From: an uncultured Croceitalea sp.
GTDB lineage: Bacteria > Bacteroidota > Bacteroidia > Flavobacteriales > Flavobacteriaceae
DNA length: 64,000 nucleotides
Reading direction: 5' to 3'
Assembly: GCA_947499565.1 (NCBI GenBank)
Contig: CANMOV010000001.1
Coordinates: forward strand, 868,001 to 932,000
Below are positions 46,079-55,610 of this stretch, in pieces (positions within the stretch are counted from its first letter, which is position 1; each line of letters opens with the position of its first letter). The notes under the pieces are model-generated. The model was not told where the DNA came from. It searched no databases and saw only the letters and a list, made by a program, of their open reading frames with translations. The position numbers and the translations under genes are program-made.

Positions 46079-47500
46079 ATGGAAAGAGCTTTACTCTATC
46101 TTACCTTATGTTTTTTAGCCTCTTGCGCACCACATTCACAATCTAGTGAAACCGTCTATTTTGCTGGTGAAATTGTTAATCCTACAAGTGATTATGTTGT
46201 TCTTTACAAAAACGATATTGTTGTAGATTCCGCTAAATTAAATGATAGTAATAGGTTTGCTTTTTCTTTGAAAAATATTCAGGAAGGATTGCATCACTTT
46301 GATCATACCCCAGAATTACAATATGTTTATCTCGAGAAAGGTGACAGTTTAGTTATACGACTTAATACTGTAGCTTTTGATGAATCTTTAGTTTTCTCAG
46401 GGTCAAATGAAGAAGTAAATAATTTTTTATTGGAGATGTTCTTAAACTATGAAGATGAAGAGCAACTTGTTTATTCTTATTACAAATTATCTCCGATTGA
46501 GTTTAGTGGAAAGATAGATTCGCTAAGATTACAAAAAATAGAAGAATTAAATACCCTTAATTTAGCAGAAAACATTTCTGCAGGAGCCTTTAAAATGGCT
46601 AAAGCTTCCATAGATTACAATAGTTATATCTACAAAGAAAAATATCCTTTTATCCATAAAAAAAAGTCGGGTGAAGAAACTATCCATAAACTAGATTCAA
46701 ACTTTTACAATTATCGCAGTAGTCTAGATATCAATTCAAAAGAGCTTACTTATTTTAGGCCATACTATAATTATGTAAAAAATAGATTTGGGAATTTGGC
46801 TTATATGACCTGTGCACAAAATTGTGGCATGGAAAAAATGATGTCTTCTAAAGACCATTTACATTTGAATAAGCATAAAATGTATTTAATAGATAGTTTG
46901 GTAAAAGAAAATCACTTACGCAATAATCTCTTCCGAAACGTTGCGATGGATTATTTATTAAAAGTTCACCAAGTAAATAATGAATGTGATCAATTCATTG
47001 CATCTTTTAGACAACTTTCTGATAATGATGCGCACATTAAAGAAATAAATCATTTATACAAGGGTATTAAAACCTTACAACCCGACCAAGACATCCCAGA
47101 TTTGATGGTCCAAAATTTAGAGGGGGATACCATTAGTATGAAAGACATATCAAAACACGGAAAAACTGTTTTTTACTTTTGGACAGGAGATCAGAAAAGA
47201 CATTTTAGAAATATTTTACGACACGTAAATAAGCTTCAAAAAAAGAATCCAGAATATCGTTATGTAGGAATTAATTTGAGAACCTCCGAAGAAAAATGGG
47301 TCTCCATGTTAAAAGAACACACCATTGATAATGATTATCAATATAGAAGTTCTGATTTTGCAAAAATACAAGAAGCTTTAATAATAGATAACTTAAGTAA
47401 ATGTGTCATCACAGATGATACTGTAATTGTGGATGCTTTTGCCAATGTGTTTGCAAACTCTCCGTTTACCAAGCAACAAAAAACCTTGACTTCAAAGTAA
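46079..47500 (+). CDS. TlpA-like lipoprotein lacking the redox CxxC
   Basis: 473 residues. Lipobox FLASC (Cys ~16). An N-terminal DUF4369-like beta domain (YFAGEIVNPTSDYVVLYKNDIVVDSAKL, then LEKGDSLVIRLN) precedes a long helical middle. A C-terminal thioredoxin-like domain (about 340-460) opens IPDLMVQNLEGDTISMKDI and continues KTVFYFWTGDQKRHF, where the CxxC of TlpA proteins should be (WTGDQK instead). The protein therefore keeps the scaffold but probably not disulfide activity. Its role is unknown. Single gene, convergent with the transaldolase-like gene. Confidence 0.75.
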   Translation: MERALLYLTLCFLASCAPHSQSSETVYFAGEIVNPTSDYVVLYKNDIVVDSAKLNDSNRFAFSLKNIQEGLHHFDHTPELQYVYLEKGDSLVIRLNTVAFDESLVFSGSNEEVNNFLLEMFLNYEDEEQLVYSYYKLSPIEFSGKIDSLRLQKIEELNTLNLAENISAGAFKMAKASIDYNSYIYKEKYPFIHKKKSGEETIHKLDSNFYNYRSSLDINSKELTYFRPYYNYVKNRFGNLAYMTCAQNCGMEKMMSSKDHLHLNKHKMYLIDSLVKENHLRNNLFRNVAMDYLLKVHQVNNECDQFIASFRQLSDNDAHIKEINHLYKGIKTLQPDQDIPDLMVQNLEGDTISMKDISKHGKTVFYFWTGDQKRHFRNILRHVNKLQKKNPEYRYVGINLRTSEEKWVSMLKEHTIDNDYQYRSSDFAKIQEALIIDNLSKCVITDDTVIVDAFANVFANSPFTKQQKTLTSK

Positions 47501-47513
47501 GCCAAGGTTGTTT
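47482..47513 (+). terminator. Possible terminator after the TlpA-like lipoprotein gene
   Basis: AACCTTG (47482-47488, inside the end of the gene) pairs with CAAGGTT (47503-47509), followed by GTTTATTAT. The loop is 14 bases and the T run weak. Confidence 0.35.
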
Positions 47514-47544
47514 ATTATCATCTCTGATTATGCAAAAATTATTT

Positions 47545-48201
47545 CTAAGAATTTCCTTTCCTATAATCTGCTAAAAACTTTTCTAAACCAATATCTGTCA
47601 ACGGGTGCTTTAATAAACCTTCTATTGAAGATAAAGGTCCTGTCATAACATCTGCTCCTAGTTTGGCACAATCAATAACGTGCATAGTGTGTCTAATTGA
47701 AGCAGCAAGTATTTCTGTTGCAAAATTATAGTTATCATAGATTAATCGTATCTCGGCAATTAGGTTTAGTCCATCAGTAGAAATATCATCTAATCTCCCT
47801 AAAAATGGTGAAACATAAGTAGCACCAGCTTTAGCTGCCAACAATGCTTGTCCAGCAGAAAATACTAGCGTACAGTTCGTACGAATACCCTTATCCGAAA
47901 AGTATTTTAATGCTTTTACACCATCTTTAATCATTGGGATTTTAACTACGATCTGCTCATGTAGTTTCGCTAAGGCCTCTCCTTCCTTAACCATTCCTGC
48001 AAAATCCGTAGATACAACTTCCGCAGAAACATCGCCTTCAACAATATTACAGATGTCTACATAATGCTTTAGAATATTTTCTGTTCCAGTAATACCTTCC
48101 TTAGCCATTAACGAAGGGTTTGTGGTAACACCATCTAAAACACCTAATTCTTCTGCTTCTTTTATTTGTTCAAGATTCGCTGTATCTATAAAAAATTTCA
48201 T
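47545..48201 (-). CDS. Transaldolase / fructose-6-phosphate aldolase family protein
   Basis: 218 residues, the short TalA/FSA type. [13 protein letters not shown] and [13 protein letters not shown] at the start; Schiff-base Lys in [43 protein letters not shown]. The residue in the SPFLGR motif is Phe, as in transaldolases, where fructose-6-phosphate aldolase has Tyr. I therefore lean to transaldolase activity (pentose phosphate pathway) despite the common 'fsa' label. The gene is followed upstream on the same strand by an SDR gene, 34 bases apart, so they may be cotranscribed. Confidence 0.9.
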   Translation of the reverse strand: MKFFIDTANLEQIKEAEELGVLDGVTTNPSLMAKEGITGTENILKHYVDICNIVEGDVSAEVVSTDFAGMVKEGEALAKLHEQIVVKIPMIKDGVKALKYFSDKGIRTNCTLVFSAGQALLAAKAGATYVSPFLGRLDDISTDGLNLIAEIRLIYDNYNFATEILAASIRHTMHVIDCAKLGADVMTGPLSSIEGLLKHPLTDIGLEKFLADYRKGNS

Positions 48202-48235
48202 TCTTATTTTTTTAAGGTTTCTAATTCTTGTAAAA

Positions 48236-49042
48236 CTACAATTTATAATGGTTTAAGAGTAATCGTTCATACAATGTGTCTGGTAAAATCTTCTTTAAGA
48301 ACAACGAAAATTTCTGTAAAAACACACCTACTTTATAATGTACTTTAGGCTTAGTCTTTAAAATAATCGAATAAACTTTTTTAGCTACCTCAATAGGATT
48401 CTGTGCTGCGTCCACATCGTCATTAATCATAGCTAAGACCTTACTATAAGAAGCATAGGCAGTAGTACTATTTGAGGGAGCATGGTACCTTCCTGCGGCA
48501 ATATTAGTAGCAAAATCTCCAGGAGCTAAATCTGTAATTTGTATTCCAAATTCCTTGGTCTCCATTCGTAAAGCTTCTGTAACTAGGCCTAAAGCACCTT
48601 TGCTAGCAGAGTAAATTCCACGGTATGGTAAGCCCATATTACCAGCAATAGAAGTAATATTTATGATAAGTCCATTTTTTTGAAGTCTCATCTGCGGTAA
48701 AACAGATTGGATCATTCGAATAGGCCCATTAAAATTCGTGTCGAACGTTTTATTTATTTCATCTATTGGAGTTTCTTCGATGGGACCGGTGATACCAACA
48801 CCTGCATTGTTAATTAATACATCTAACCTACCCTCTTCCTTTACAATGTGTGCTACAGCCTTGGTAATGGTATCATTATTAGTGACATCAAGTTCTAGTA
48901 ATTTAAAATCTTTGAAATCTTTTTGTCTATCTAGATTACGGGTAGTGCCATATACCTGGAACCCTCTTTTAGTAAGATAAATACCAATGGATTTTCCTAT
49001 CCCGGAAGATCCACCAGTGACCAAAACCACCTTTTTATCCAT
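48236..49042 (-). CDS. Short-chain dehydrogenase/reductase (SDR)
   Basis: 268 residues. NAD(P)-binding [10 protein letters not shown] (G10-G16 pattern TGxxxGIG), LINNAGVG, and the catalytic IYSASKGAL (YxxxK) with the preceding Ser in ITSIAG. Classical SDR fold. The C-terminal region is hydrophobic and basic ([26 protein letters not shown]), suggesting membrane association. Substrate unknown; a basic residue pattern after the first Rossmann strand (TTRNLDRQ) suggests NADP preference. Upstream of the transaldolase-like gene on the same strand. Confidence 0.92.
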   Translation of the reverse strand: MDKKVVLVTGGSSGIGKSIGIYLTKRGFQVYGTTRNLDRQKDFKDFKLLELDVTNNDTITKAVAHIVKEEGRLDVLINNAGVGITGPIEETPIDEINKTFDTNFNGPIRMIQSVLPQMRLQKNGLIINITSIAGNMGLPYRGIYSASKGALGLVTEALRMETKEFGIQITDLAPGDFATNIAAGRYHAPSNSTTAYASYSKVLAMINDDVDAAQNPIEVAKKVYSIILKTKPKVHYKVGVFLQKFSLFLKKILPDTLYERLLLNHYKL

Positions 49043-49097
49043 AATGCAAAAATAGAGAAAACTTAAAGCCTTTTGTTGACTTTAGGGCACAAAAAAA

Positions 49098-49191
49098 GGC
49101 AAGCTACCTACATCACACCGCTACGACCACATACCCTTGCTGCGTTCCCACCCTGGGGGATTTTGCAGGAGCTGGTTGTGTAGGACTTGCC
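49098..49191 (-). ncRNA. ffs: Signal recognition particle RNA (4.5S-type)
   Basis: Read on the minus strand, the 94 nt begin GGCAAGTCCTACACAACC and end GTAGGTAGCTTGCC; the ends pair (GGCAAG with CTTGCC, CCTACA with TGTAGG). The apical domain carries CCAGGGTGGGAACGCAGC, the conserved Ffh-binding loop in the form typical of Bacteroidota (CCCAGGGnGGGAACGCAGCAAGGG). A run of seven T follows the 3' end (49097-49091), a classic terminator. A near-consensus promoter precedes the 5' end and puts its start exactly at the first G. The RNA partners with Ffh to target membrane and secreted proteins. Confidence 0.95.
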
Positions 49192-49196
49192 AAGGG

Positions 49197-49227
49197 CAAA
49201 TATACAATCTTTTAAATTTGTTGCAAT
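49197..49227 (-). promoter_or_regulatory. Promoter of ffs
   Basis: On the minus strand ATTG (49227-49224), a 19-base spacer and an exact TATATTTG (49204-49197). Only five bases separate the -7 box from the first base of the RNA. Best promoter in the window. Confidence 0.8.
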
Positions 49228-49280
49228 CACCAGACATGCTTAATTTGCAATGTATTTAACCGGTGAAATATATAATATCC

Positions 49281-50312
49281 ATGAAGGTTTTTCTTTTTAG
49301 CATTAGTACACTTTTTTTTCTTGCATGCGGTAACGCAACCGATGCCTCCAAACTATTTGATATTCAGTTAGAAGGTCAAAAAAAATCCTTTCATAGGAAT
49401 GATAAAGTAGGTGTCGCAATAAAAAACAAAAAGGATTTAAACATTTCTAAAGTTGAATATTTTATTGATGGCCAATTGCTTCCTTCCGAGGATGGGAAAA
49501 TTACTTTTGGTATTGAAAAACTGGGGAATAAAGTTTTAATCGCAAAGATAGCCTATGAAGATTCCTCTGTAGATATAACTAAAAAGATAAAAGTGTTAGC
49601 AGAAAACTCTCCAGAAGTTTATACCTATGAGATTGTAAACACTTTTCCTCATGACAAAACTTCTTTCACTCAAGGTTTGGAGTTTAATAACGATACGCTT
49701 TATGAAGGTACTGGACGTAAAGGGCAATCTGTTCTAAGAAAATTAGATTATAAAACTGGTAAGGTATTACAGCATATAGATTTAGATAGTTCTGTTTTTG
49801 GTGAAGGAATCACAGTTTTAAACGATAACGTTTACCAGCTTACATGGCAAAGTGGGCTTGGTTACATTTATAATAAATCTGATTTAAGCAAGACGGAAAC
49901 CTTTAGCTACGGAAAGAGTAAAGAAGGTTGGGGGCTTTGCAATGATGGTCAAAAAATCTACAAAAGCGACGGAACAGAAAAAATTTGGATTTTAAACCCT
50001 AAGGATCTTACAGAAGTAGACTTTATAGAAACGGTGACCAATAAATCTATCTTTAATAAAGCCAACGAGTTAGAATATGTGGACGGAAAAATTTACGCCA
50101 ATGTATGGCAAAAAGAAAGTATGATGATTATTGATGCTAAATCTGGGGCTATAGAAGGAGTTATAAACTTTGGTGGTCTAAAAGAAAAAGTAGAACAGCA
50201 TGCCAAGCTAGACGTTCTCAATGGTGTGGCATACCATCCTAAACGTAAAACGTTCTTTGTAACCGGGAAAAATTGGGATAAACTTTTTGAGGTGAACATC
50301 ATAAAAAAATAA
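49281..50312 (+). CDS. Glutaminyl-peptide cyclotransferase (glutamine cyclotransferase)-like lipoprotein
   Basis: 343 residues from ATG 49281; the longer frame begins at a GTG (49263). Lipobox FFLAC (Cys ~15). An N-terminal Ig-like domain (about 25-105) precedes a five-bladed propeller (about 110-343) with HDKTSFTQGLEF, LYEGTGRKGQSVLRKLD, GEGITVLNDNVYQLTWQSGLGYIY and GWGLCNDG, which is the glutamine cyclotransferase family. The family converts N-terminal glutamine to pyroglutamate. The next gene starts 3 bases after its stop. Confidence 0.9.
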   Translation: MKVFLFSISTLFFLACGNATDASKLFDIQLEGQKKSFHRNDKVGVAIKNKKDLNISKVEYFIDGQLLPSEDGKITFGIEKLGNKVLIAKIAYEDSSVDITKKIKVLAENSPEVYTYEIVNTFPHDKTSFTQGLEFNNDTLYEGTGRKGQSVLRKLDYKTGKVLQHIDLDSSVFGEGITVLNDNVYQLTWQSGLGYIYNKSDLSKTETFSYGKSKEGWGLCNDGQKIYKSDGTEKIWILNPKDLTEVDFIETVTNKSIFNKANELEYVDGKIYANVWQKESMMIIDAKSGAIEGVINFGGLKEKVEQHAKLDVLNGVAYHPKRKTFFVTGKNWDKLFEVNIIKK

Positions 50313-50314
50313 CT

Positions 50315-50707
50315 ATGAACGCCTACAATATCCTTAAAACAGTCACCAAAGAAAATTTGGATGACTTAAACCACGTGAATAATGTGGTTTATGTGCAATG
50401 GATTCAAGAAATATCTAAAAAACACTGGCAGGCAGTATCTAAATCTCTAACTGAAGATTATATCTGGGTAGTTAGAAGACATGATATCACATATTATGAT
50501 GCTGCTAAACTTAAAGAAGAAGTACTAATTACTACAAATATTAAGACTACCAAAGGTCCAATTTCTTTTAGACAGGTAGAAATGAAAAACAATAAAACAG
50601 GAAAAATACTGGTTAAATCTATAACAGAATGGTGTTTGTTAAATGCTGAGACACAAAAACCGATACGAGTACCTGATACTATCAAAAACTTATTTTTAGA
50701 ATCTTGA
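50315..50707 (+). CDS. Acyl-CoA thioesterase (4HBT hotdog family)
   Basis: 130 residues. The hotdog motif DLNHVNNVVYVQWIQEI has the Asp/Asn-His arrangement of YbgC-like thioesterases, followed by VVRRHDITYYDAAKLKEEVLITT. It hydrolyses acyl-CoA or a related thioester; the chain type is unknown. Its stop overlaps the TTG start of the following gene (TTGA), suggesting translational coupling between a cytosolic enzyme and a lipoprotein gene. Confidence 0.9.
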   Translation: MNAYNILKTVTKENLDDLNHVNNVVYVQWIQEISKKHWQAVSKSLTEDYIWVVRRHDITYYDAAKLKEEVLITTNIKTTKGPISFRQVEMKNNKTGKILVKSITEWCLLNAETQKPIRVPDTIKNLFLES

Positions 50708-52260
50708 AGAAAGTCATTTTAAAATATGCGCTATTTTTTTCATTGGCTACGGCCTTACTCTGCGGTGCTTCTTGCAGAAAGGATTTTGACTTTCAACTGT
50801 CATCAGGGAATTTAGAATTTTCCAAAGACACTGTATTCCTAGATACGGTATTTGCTAATATTAGCAGTAGTACTTATTCCTTAAAAGTTTATAACCGTTC
50901 TAGTGAAGACATACAGATTCCAACGATTAGCTTAGAAAATGGTTTAGAAAGTAATTATCGTTTAAATGTTGATGGTGCTTCAGGTAAAGAATTTGAGAAT
51001 GTGCCATTATTAGCTAAAGACAGTCTTTTTATATTTATAGAGGTCACTACGCCTCTTGACGAGGTAAATCAAAATCAATTTTTATATACCGATGCTATTC
51101 AATTTGCCTCAACAAACGCCACTCAAAAAGTAGAATTAGTAACACTTATAAAAGACGCCATTTTTCTTTACCCAAGAGAATTATCAGACGGTACAACGGA
51201 AACCTTACTATTAGGTTTGGATGAACAAGGCAATGAAATTAGAATTGAAGGTTTCTTTCTTGAGGATGATGAGCTTATTTTTACCAATGAAAAACCCTAT
51301 GTAATTTATGGGTATGCAGCGGTACCTAACGAGCGCATAGCAAGTTTTCAAGCTGGAGCCAGAGTCCATTTTCATAAGAGTTCTGGTATTCTGGTGAGTC
51401 CTAATGGTTCTTTACAAATAAACGGCGCTTTAAGTACAGACCAAGAACTATTAGAGAATGAGGTTATTTTTGAAGGTGACCGGCTAGAACCAGAGTTTGC
51501 AACTATTCCTGGACAATGGGGAACAATTTGGTTTACTCCTGGAAGTACTGAAAATGTAATAAATTATTTGACCATAAAAAATGCAACCATTGGCTTATTT
51601 GTTCAAGGCAATGGCAACTTTGATAGTGCCAACTTAGCTATTAGCAATTCTCAAATTTATAACAGCTTAAACGCTAACTTAAGAGCAAGAACAGCTAAAA
51701 TAAATGCAGAAAACCTAGTTCTTGGTGGCGCTGGTTTTGTCTCTGCCCTATTAGGCATGGGTGGTGATTATAACTTTAACCATACTACAATAGCAAATTA
51801 TTGGCAGAATGGTTTTAGGGATACCCCAGGTTTAATAATTACCAATTCTGAAGAGAATGCTCAAAATGAAATTATCACTTCAGATTTAGTAAATGCCAAT
51901 TTTACCAACACTATCATAGATGGCAATAGACGCATAGAGTTAGGCTTGCTAAAAAACGATAACGCTTTGTTCCAATATAATTTTAATAGCTGTACTATAA
52001 AGTTTAATGATATTTCTAGTCAGTTTACAGAAAATCCACTTTATGATTTTGAGAACACGCTTCTTTTTAATAGCATCTTTTTAAATGGAGAATTATCATT
52101 TCAAAATGTTTCAGAAAACAACTTTTCACTAATGCAAAATTCCATTGCGATAGATAATGGAAATCCGCAAGCAGCTCAGTTAGTACCTGTAGACATTTTA
52201 GGCGTTAGCAGAGCAAACCTACCAGATATAGGGGTTTACGAGTATACTACAGAAAATTGA
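50704..52260 (+). CDS. Lipoprotein with beta-helix-like (right-handed parallel helix) repeats
   Basis: 518 residues beginning at a TTG that overlaps the upstream stop. Lipobox LLCGASC. An N-terminal immunoglobulin-like region (LDTVFANISSSTYSLKVYNRS) is followed by short beta repeats (FDSANLAISNSQIYNSLNANLRA; FTNTIIDGNRRIELGLL) that suggest a pectate-lyase-type beta-helix, ending with DILGVSRANLPDIGVYEY, the tail typical of choice-of-anchor Q or related flavobacterial surface proteins. No catalytic residues can be identified. Probably outer-membrane exposed; cargo or substrate unknown. Confidence 0.75.
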   Translation: MKKVILKYALFFSLATALLCGASCRKDFDFQLSSGNLEFSKDTVFLDTVFANISSSTYSLKVYNRSSEDIQIPTISLENGLESNYRLNVDGASGKEFENVPLLAKDSLFIFIEVTTPLDEVNQNQFLYTDAIQFASTNATQKVELVTLIKDAIFLYPRELSDGTTETLLLGLDEQGNEIRIEGFFLEDDELIFTNEKPYVIYGYAAVPNERIASFQAGARVHFHKSSGILVSPNGSLQINGALSTDQELLENEVIFEGDRLEPEFATIPGQWGTIWFTPGSTENVINYLTIKNATIGLFVQGNGNFDSANLAISNSQIYNSLNANLRARTAKINAENLVLGGAGFVSALLGMGGDYNFNHTTIANYWQNGFRDTPGLIITNSEENAQNEIITSDLVNANFTNTIIDGNRRIELGLLKNDNALFQYNFNSCTIKFNDISSQFTENPLYDFENTLLFNSIFLNGELSFQNVSENNFSLMQNSIAIDNGNPQAAQLVPVDILGVSRANLPDIGVYEYTTEN

Positions 52261-52368
52261 CTCCCTATTTGTAATAATTTTCGTTAGAGCAAAACCATAG
52301 TTTTTTTAAGGGAAAAATGCAATCTGTATTCAAATTCCCTTATTACCTTAGCAATCAACAAATTAAGT

Positions 52369-53103
52369 ATGAGCTATGTTTATGCCATTATAGATTCTCA
52401 AGTTTCCACCTGTCTAAAATTAAAGACACACTTGAGCAATTACAGTGATTTTGAACTACGTACTATGGTTCATAATCATTATGATGGCGTGAATATGATT
52501 TTAAAATACCTGCCAGATGTTGTTTTTATAAATCTAACTGAAGATGATGCTAGCAATTATTTTAACATGTTGAGCGAACTTTACCAATATACAAATAAGG
52601 TACCTATAGTAATTGGCTATTCGGAAACAAAACAATTTGCGTACGATGCTATAAAACAAGGCTTTTTTGATTATTGGTTATTCCCTTATACCGAATTTGA
52701 TGTGCGAAAGACCATTCTTAAGCTAAGAAGACAATATCCTTTAGAAAATAAACAAACCACTATTTGTTTAAAAACATATCGCGATTTTCATTATTTAGAT
52801 ACTAGCGAAATTTTGTATTTAAAAGCAGATAATAATACCACAGATTTTATTCTAACTGGAGGGCATAAAGTTAGCGCTTATAAAACCTTAAAATCCTTTG
52901 AGGAAGCATTACCAAAAAACTTTATTAGAATTCATCAGAGTTATATCTTAAATAGCCAGTATGTCTCTAGAATAAATTACGGGAAATCTATTTGTACCTT
53001 AAAAAATAACCCAAGAGAAATTCCGTTCTCTAAATCTTACAAAACACGAATTGATGAATTGCAGGCAGTACTCTCCAATAATGCAATTCAGCATGTTAAT
53101 TAA
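52369..53103 (+). CDS. LytTR regulator with degenerate receiver domain
   Basis: 244 residues. The N-terminal receiver fold (about 3-115) has lost its chemistry: the acidic pair is D9-S10, the phosphoacceptor position is N55 (VVFINLTED) and the usual KP is F105-P106 (WLFPY). The C-terminal LytTR DNA-binding domain (about 130-235) is intact: FHYLDTSEILYLKADNNTTDFIL, FIRIHQSYILNSQYVSRI. It is likely a phosphorylation-independent regulator, perhaps controlled by expression, dimerisation or ligand binding. A TACCTTAG box (52344-52351) precedes it. The gene begins a same-strand cluster with a small lipoprotein, a histidine kinase and a response regulator. Confidence 0.88.
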   Translation: MSYVYAIIDSQVSTCLKLKTHLSNYSDFELRTMVHNHYDGVNMILKYLPDVVFINLTEDDASNYFNMLSELYQYTNKVPIVIGYSETKQFAYDAIKQGFFDYWLFPYTEFDVRKTILKLRRQYPLENKQTTICLKTYRDFHYLDTSEILYLKADNNTTDFILTGGHKVSAYKTLKSFEEALPKNFIRIHQSYILNSQYVSRINYGKSICTLKNNPREIPFSKSYKTRIDELQAVLSNNAIQHVN

Positions 53104-53242
53104 GAAAATTCTTCTATAACTAGGTTATATACTAGTAGAATTAGCCATTTCACCCGCAAAATAAATACCCTGGCCAGTACAAAAGGGTAGGCTATACTTT
53201 TATTTCAAATCAAATTTATCAACTATTAAAAATTAAATGATT

Positions 53243-53386
53243 ATGAAAAGAGTATTAAGTATTTTGGCGATTGCGGTAATGACAGTAGGATTTTACTCGT
53301 GTGAAACAGAAAGTACTACAGAAGAAGAACAACTATTTATAAATGCTAATGATGATGACAATGGAGAAGTAAAAGATAGGGGCTGA
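53243..53386 (+). CDS. Small lipoprotein (47 residues)
   Basis: Too short for a standard ORF track. A basic start and hydrophobic core (MKRVLSILAIAVMTVGFYSC) end in a lipobox-like FYSC, followed by an acidic tail rich in E/D (TESTTEEEQ ... NDDDNGEVKDRG). An in-frame ATG at 53237 adds two residues. The A-rich leader AAATTAAATGATTATGAA is typical for flavobacterial genes, and a strong terminator follows 30 bases after the stop. It lies between a LytTR regulator and a histidine kinase. Function unknown; an envelope-stress sensor ligand is one guess. Confidence 0.7.
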   Translation: MKRVLSILAIAVMTVGFYSCETESTTEEEQLFINANDDDNGEVKDRG

Positions 53387-53415
53387 AAATAACCTAGTAG
53401 TTTAAATAATTTCTT

Positions 53416-53450
53416 AAAAACCTTAAATGTTAATATTTAAGGTTTTTTTG
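53416..53450 (+). terminator. Rho-independent terminator after the small lipoprotein
   Basis: AAAAACCTTAAAT (53416-53428) pairs perfectly with ATTTAAGGTTTTT (53435-53447), then further T's. It separates the small lipoprotein transcript from the kinase gene. Confidence 0.85.
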
Positions 53451-53498
53451 TATATTGTAAGTAGGAAATCTACTATTTATACGATTTATACTACAAAT

Positions 53499-55598
53499 AT
53501 GAAATGGAACGGCTTAATACTATTGTTAATACTACATTTAAGCTGTACCAATACCAAACCAGATACAGATTCTTTCTCACAAACAACTACAGACAGCACT
53601 GCTGTTTGGATACAAACAGCAAAAAAAGACGAATCGCTTTCTATTAAAGAACGGATTGCTCTGTTAAATAAAGCAAATGGGCTAATCCAAAAATATCCCG
53701 AAAATACTAGGAAAACAAAGAAATTATCTCAGCTATCATTAGCTTATAAAAGACTAAAAGATTCAACAGCTTTTAGAAAAACCAATACAGAACTTATTCT
53801 TTTAGCTAATAAAATTAATGACTTAAAGTCACATGGCGAAGCGCATTGGGATTTGGGTGCTTTTTTTAGAAGAAACCAACCGGACAGTGCCATTTATCAC
53901 TACCAGGAAGCATATAACCTATTTTTAAAAGCCAGTTTAGATCCGTCTTCTAGAGATTATCCCGGTAGTATTCTATATTCTATGGCTCGGGTAAAAGAGA
54001 ACAACAAAGACTATGTTGGGGCCGAAAAAGATATAGTAAAAGCTATAAAATTTTATAGAGAGAATAACATGACGCATGAATTGTTCTCAGCCTACAATAT
54101 CCTTGCTATAACTCAAAAAGACTTAGGGAAATTTGAGAAGGCAATAGAATACCACCAAAAAGCGAAAGAATTTATTCCGTTCTCAAAAAAGAGTAAGAGG
54201 TATAACCAACGCACAACAAATATAAATAACATGGCTTCTACTAATCTTCGAAAAGGAGATTATCCTAAATCCATATCTTTTTATGAAGAATTACTTAACG
54301 TTGATAGTTTAAAAAAGAAAGATTCAAAATCATATGCAAAGACACTAAGCGGTTTAGCATATGCAAAGTTTAAAAACGGAAATACTACATTTAATTTTCT
54401 TATTCAGGAATTTGAAAATTCAAATAAAATCTTGGACAGTTTGGGTATAACCTATGAAAAGGCACGCAATTATGAATATAAGGCAGAAGTTTTATATAAG
54501 GCTGGGGATACCGGTTTGGCTATAGAGAACGCGCTACTAGCAAGAAAAATAGCAGAAGAAACCTCCAATAATGATAGATTACTAAGCTCCCTAAAACTCC
54601 TAACTTCTTTAGATACCAAAAAAAGTGCCCAGTATGCTGGAGCCTATTTTAAGCTTAACGAAAAGTTACAGCAAAAAGAACGCACCATACAAGATAAGTT
54701 TGCCCGTATAGAAATGGAAACGGATGAAGTTATAGAAAAGAATGAATCCTTAGCTAGGCAGCGAAAAATGCTTACGATTATTGCCATTGGCTTATTAGTC
54801 TTTGGTCTTGGCGCTTTTATTATTATAAACCAAAGAGTTAACAACCAAAAACTTAAGTTCCAACAAACCCAACAAGAGAGTAACCAAGAGATATATAATT
54901 TAATGCTTTCGCAACAAGGTAAATTCCAAGAAGGCAAACAATTGGAGCAAAAACGCATCTCTGAAGAAATGCATGATGGTATTTTAGGACAAATGCTTGG
55001 TATTCGCCTAATATTAAGCGGCTTAAATGAACGTAATGATGAATCTGCAATTACGCAACGCGCAGAGCTTATAGAAAAGTTACGAGAATTAGAAGAAGAG
55101 ATTAGAACCATTTCTCATGAACTAAATAGTGCTGCTTACAACAAAATAAATAACTTTATCATAGCGATACAAGATTTAATAAAAACAACAAATTCATCTT
55201 CGGAAACAGACATCCTATTTAATTTTACAGAAACTTTTGATTGGGATAACTTAGATGGAGATTTAAAAATAAACATCTATCGTATTGCACAAGAATGTTT
55301 ACAGAATTGTTTAAAACATGCAAACAGTAAAAACATTGCTGTTAATCTAAACGTTAGTCACAATACAATAACACTTAAGGTAATAGATGATGGGGTTGGG
55401 TTTAATGTTAAAAAAGGTAGAAAAGGAATTGGTCTTAAAAATATTACATCTAGGATTAAGAAGATTAATGGGGATTTAGAAATAAAAAGTGCCCCAGGTA
55501 AAGGAACAGAGATGATTATTAACGTATCTTTTACTGAAAATAACATTAAGGAGAAAGAAAAAACCACTCCCAAAGAAAGAAAAGTGATAGAAGTATAA
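53499..55598 (+). CDS. Sensor histidine kinase with N-terminal TPR domain (NarL-type)
   Basis: 699 residues from ATG 53499; the longer frame starts within the upstream terminator. N-terminal signal/lipid-anchor-like segment (LILLLILHLSC), TPR repeats (about 60-400, periplasmic), one membrane segment (about 424-445, MLTIIAIGLLVFGLGAFIII), a coiled linker, a HisKA_3 box with phospho-His about 492 (RISEEMHDGILGQ) and an HATPase_c domain with the N box YRIAQECLQNCLKHAN, DDGVGFNV and GIGLKNI. The TPR-HisKA_3 arrangement is common in flavobacteria; the signal may be a protein or peptide. It is followed 12 bases later by its likely partner, a LuxR-type response regulator. Confidence 0.93.
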   Translation: MKWNGLILLLILHLSCTNTKPDTDSFSQTTTDSTAVWIQTAKKDESLSIKERIALLNKANGLIQKYPENTRKTKKLSQLSLAYKRLKDSTAFRKTNTELILLANKINDLKSHGEAHWDLGAFFRRNQPDSAIYHYQEAYNLFLKASLDPSSRDYPGSILYSMARVKENNKDYVGAEKDIVKAIKFYRENNMTHELFSAYNILAITQKDLGKFEKAIEYHQKAKEFIPFSKKSKRYNQRTTNINNMASTNLRKGDYPKSISFYEELLNVDSLKKKDSKSYAKTLSGLAYAKFKNGNTTFNFLIQEFENSNKILDSLGITYEKARNYEYKAEVLYKAGDTGLAIENALLARKIAEETSNNDRLLSSLKLLTSLDTKKSAQYAGAYFKLNEKLQQKERTIQDKFARIEMETDEVIEKNESLARQRKMLTIIAIGLLVFGLGAFIIINQRVNNQKLKFQQTQQESNQEIYNLMLSQQGKFQEGKQLEQKRISEEMHDGILGQMLGIRLILSGLNERNDESAITQRAELIEKLRELEEEIRTISHELNSAAYNKINNFIIAIQDLIKTTNSSSETDILFNFTETFDWDNLDGDLKINIYRIAQECLQNCLKHANSKNIAVNLNVSHNTITLKVIDDGVGFNVKKGRKGIGLKNITSRIKKINGDLEIKSAPGKGTEMIINVSFTENNIKEKEKTTPKERKVIEV

Positions 55599-55610
55599 TA
55601 TCTTTATTTT

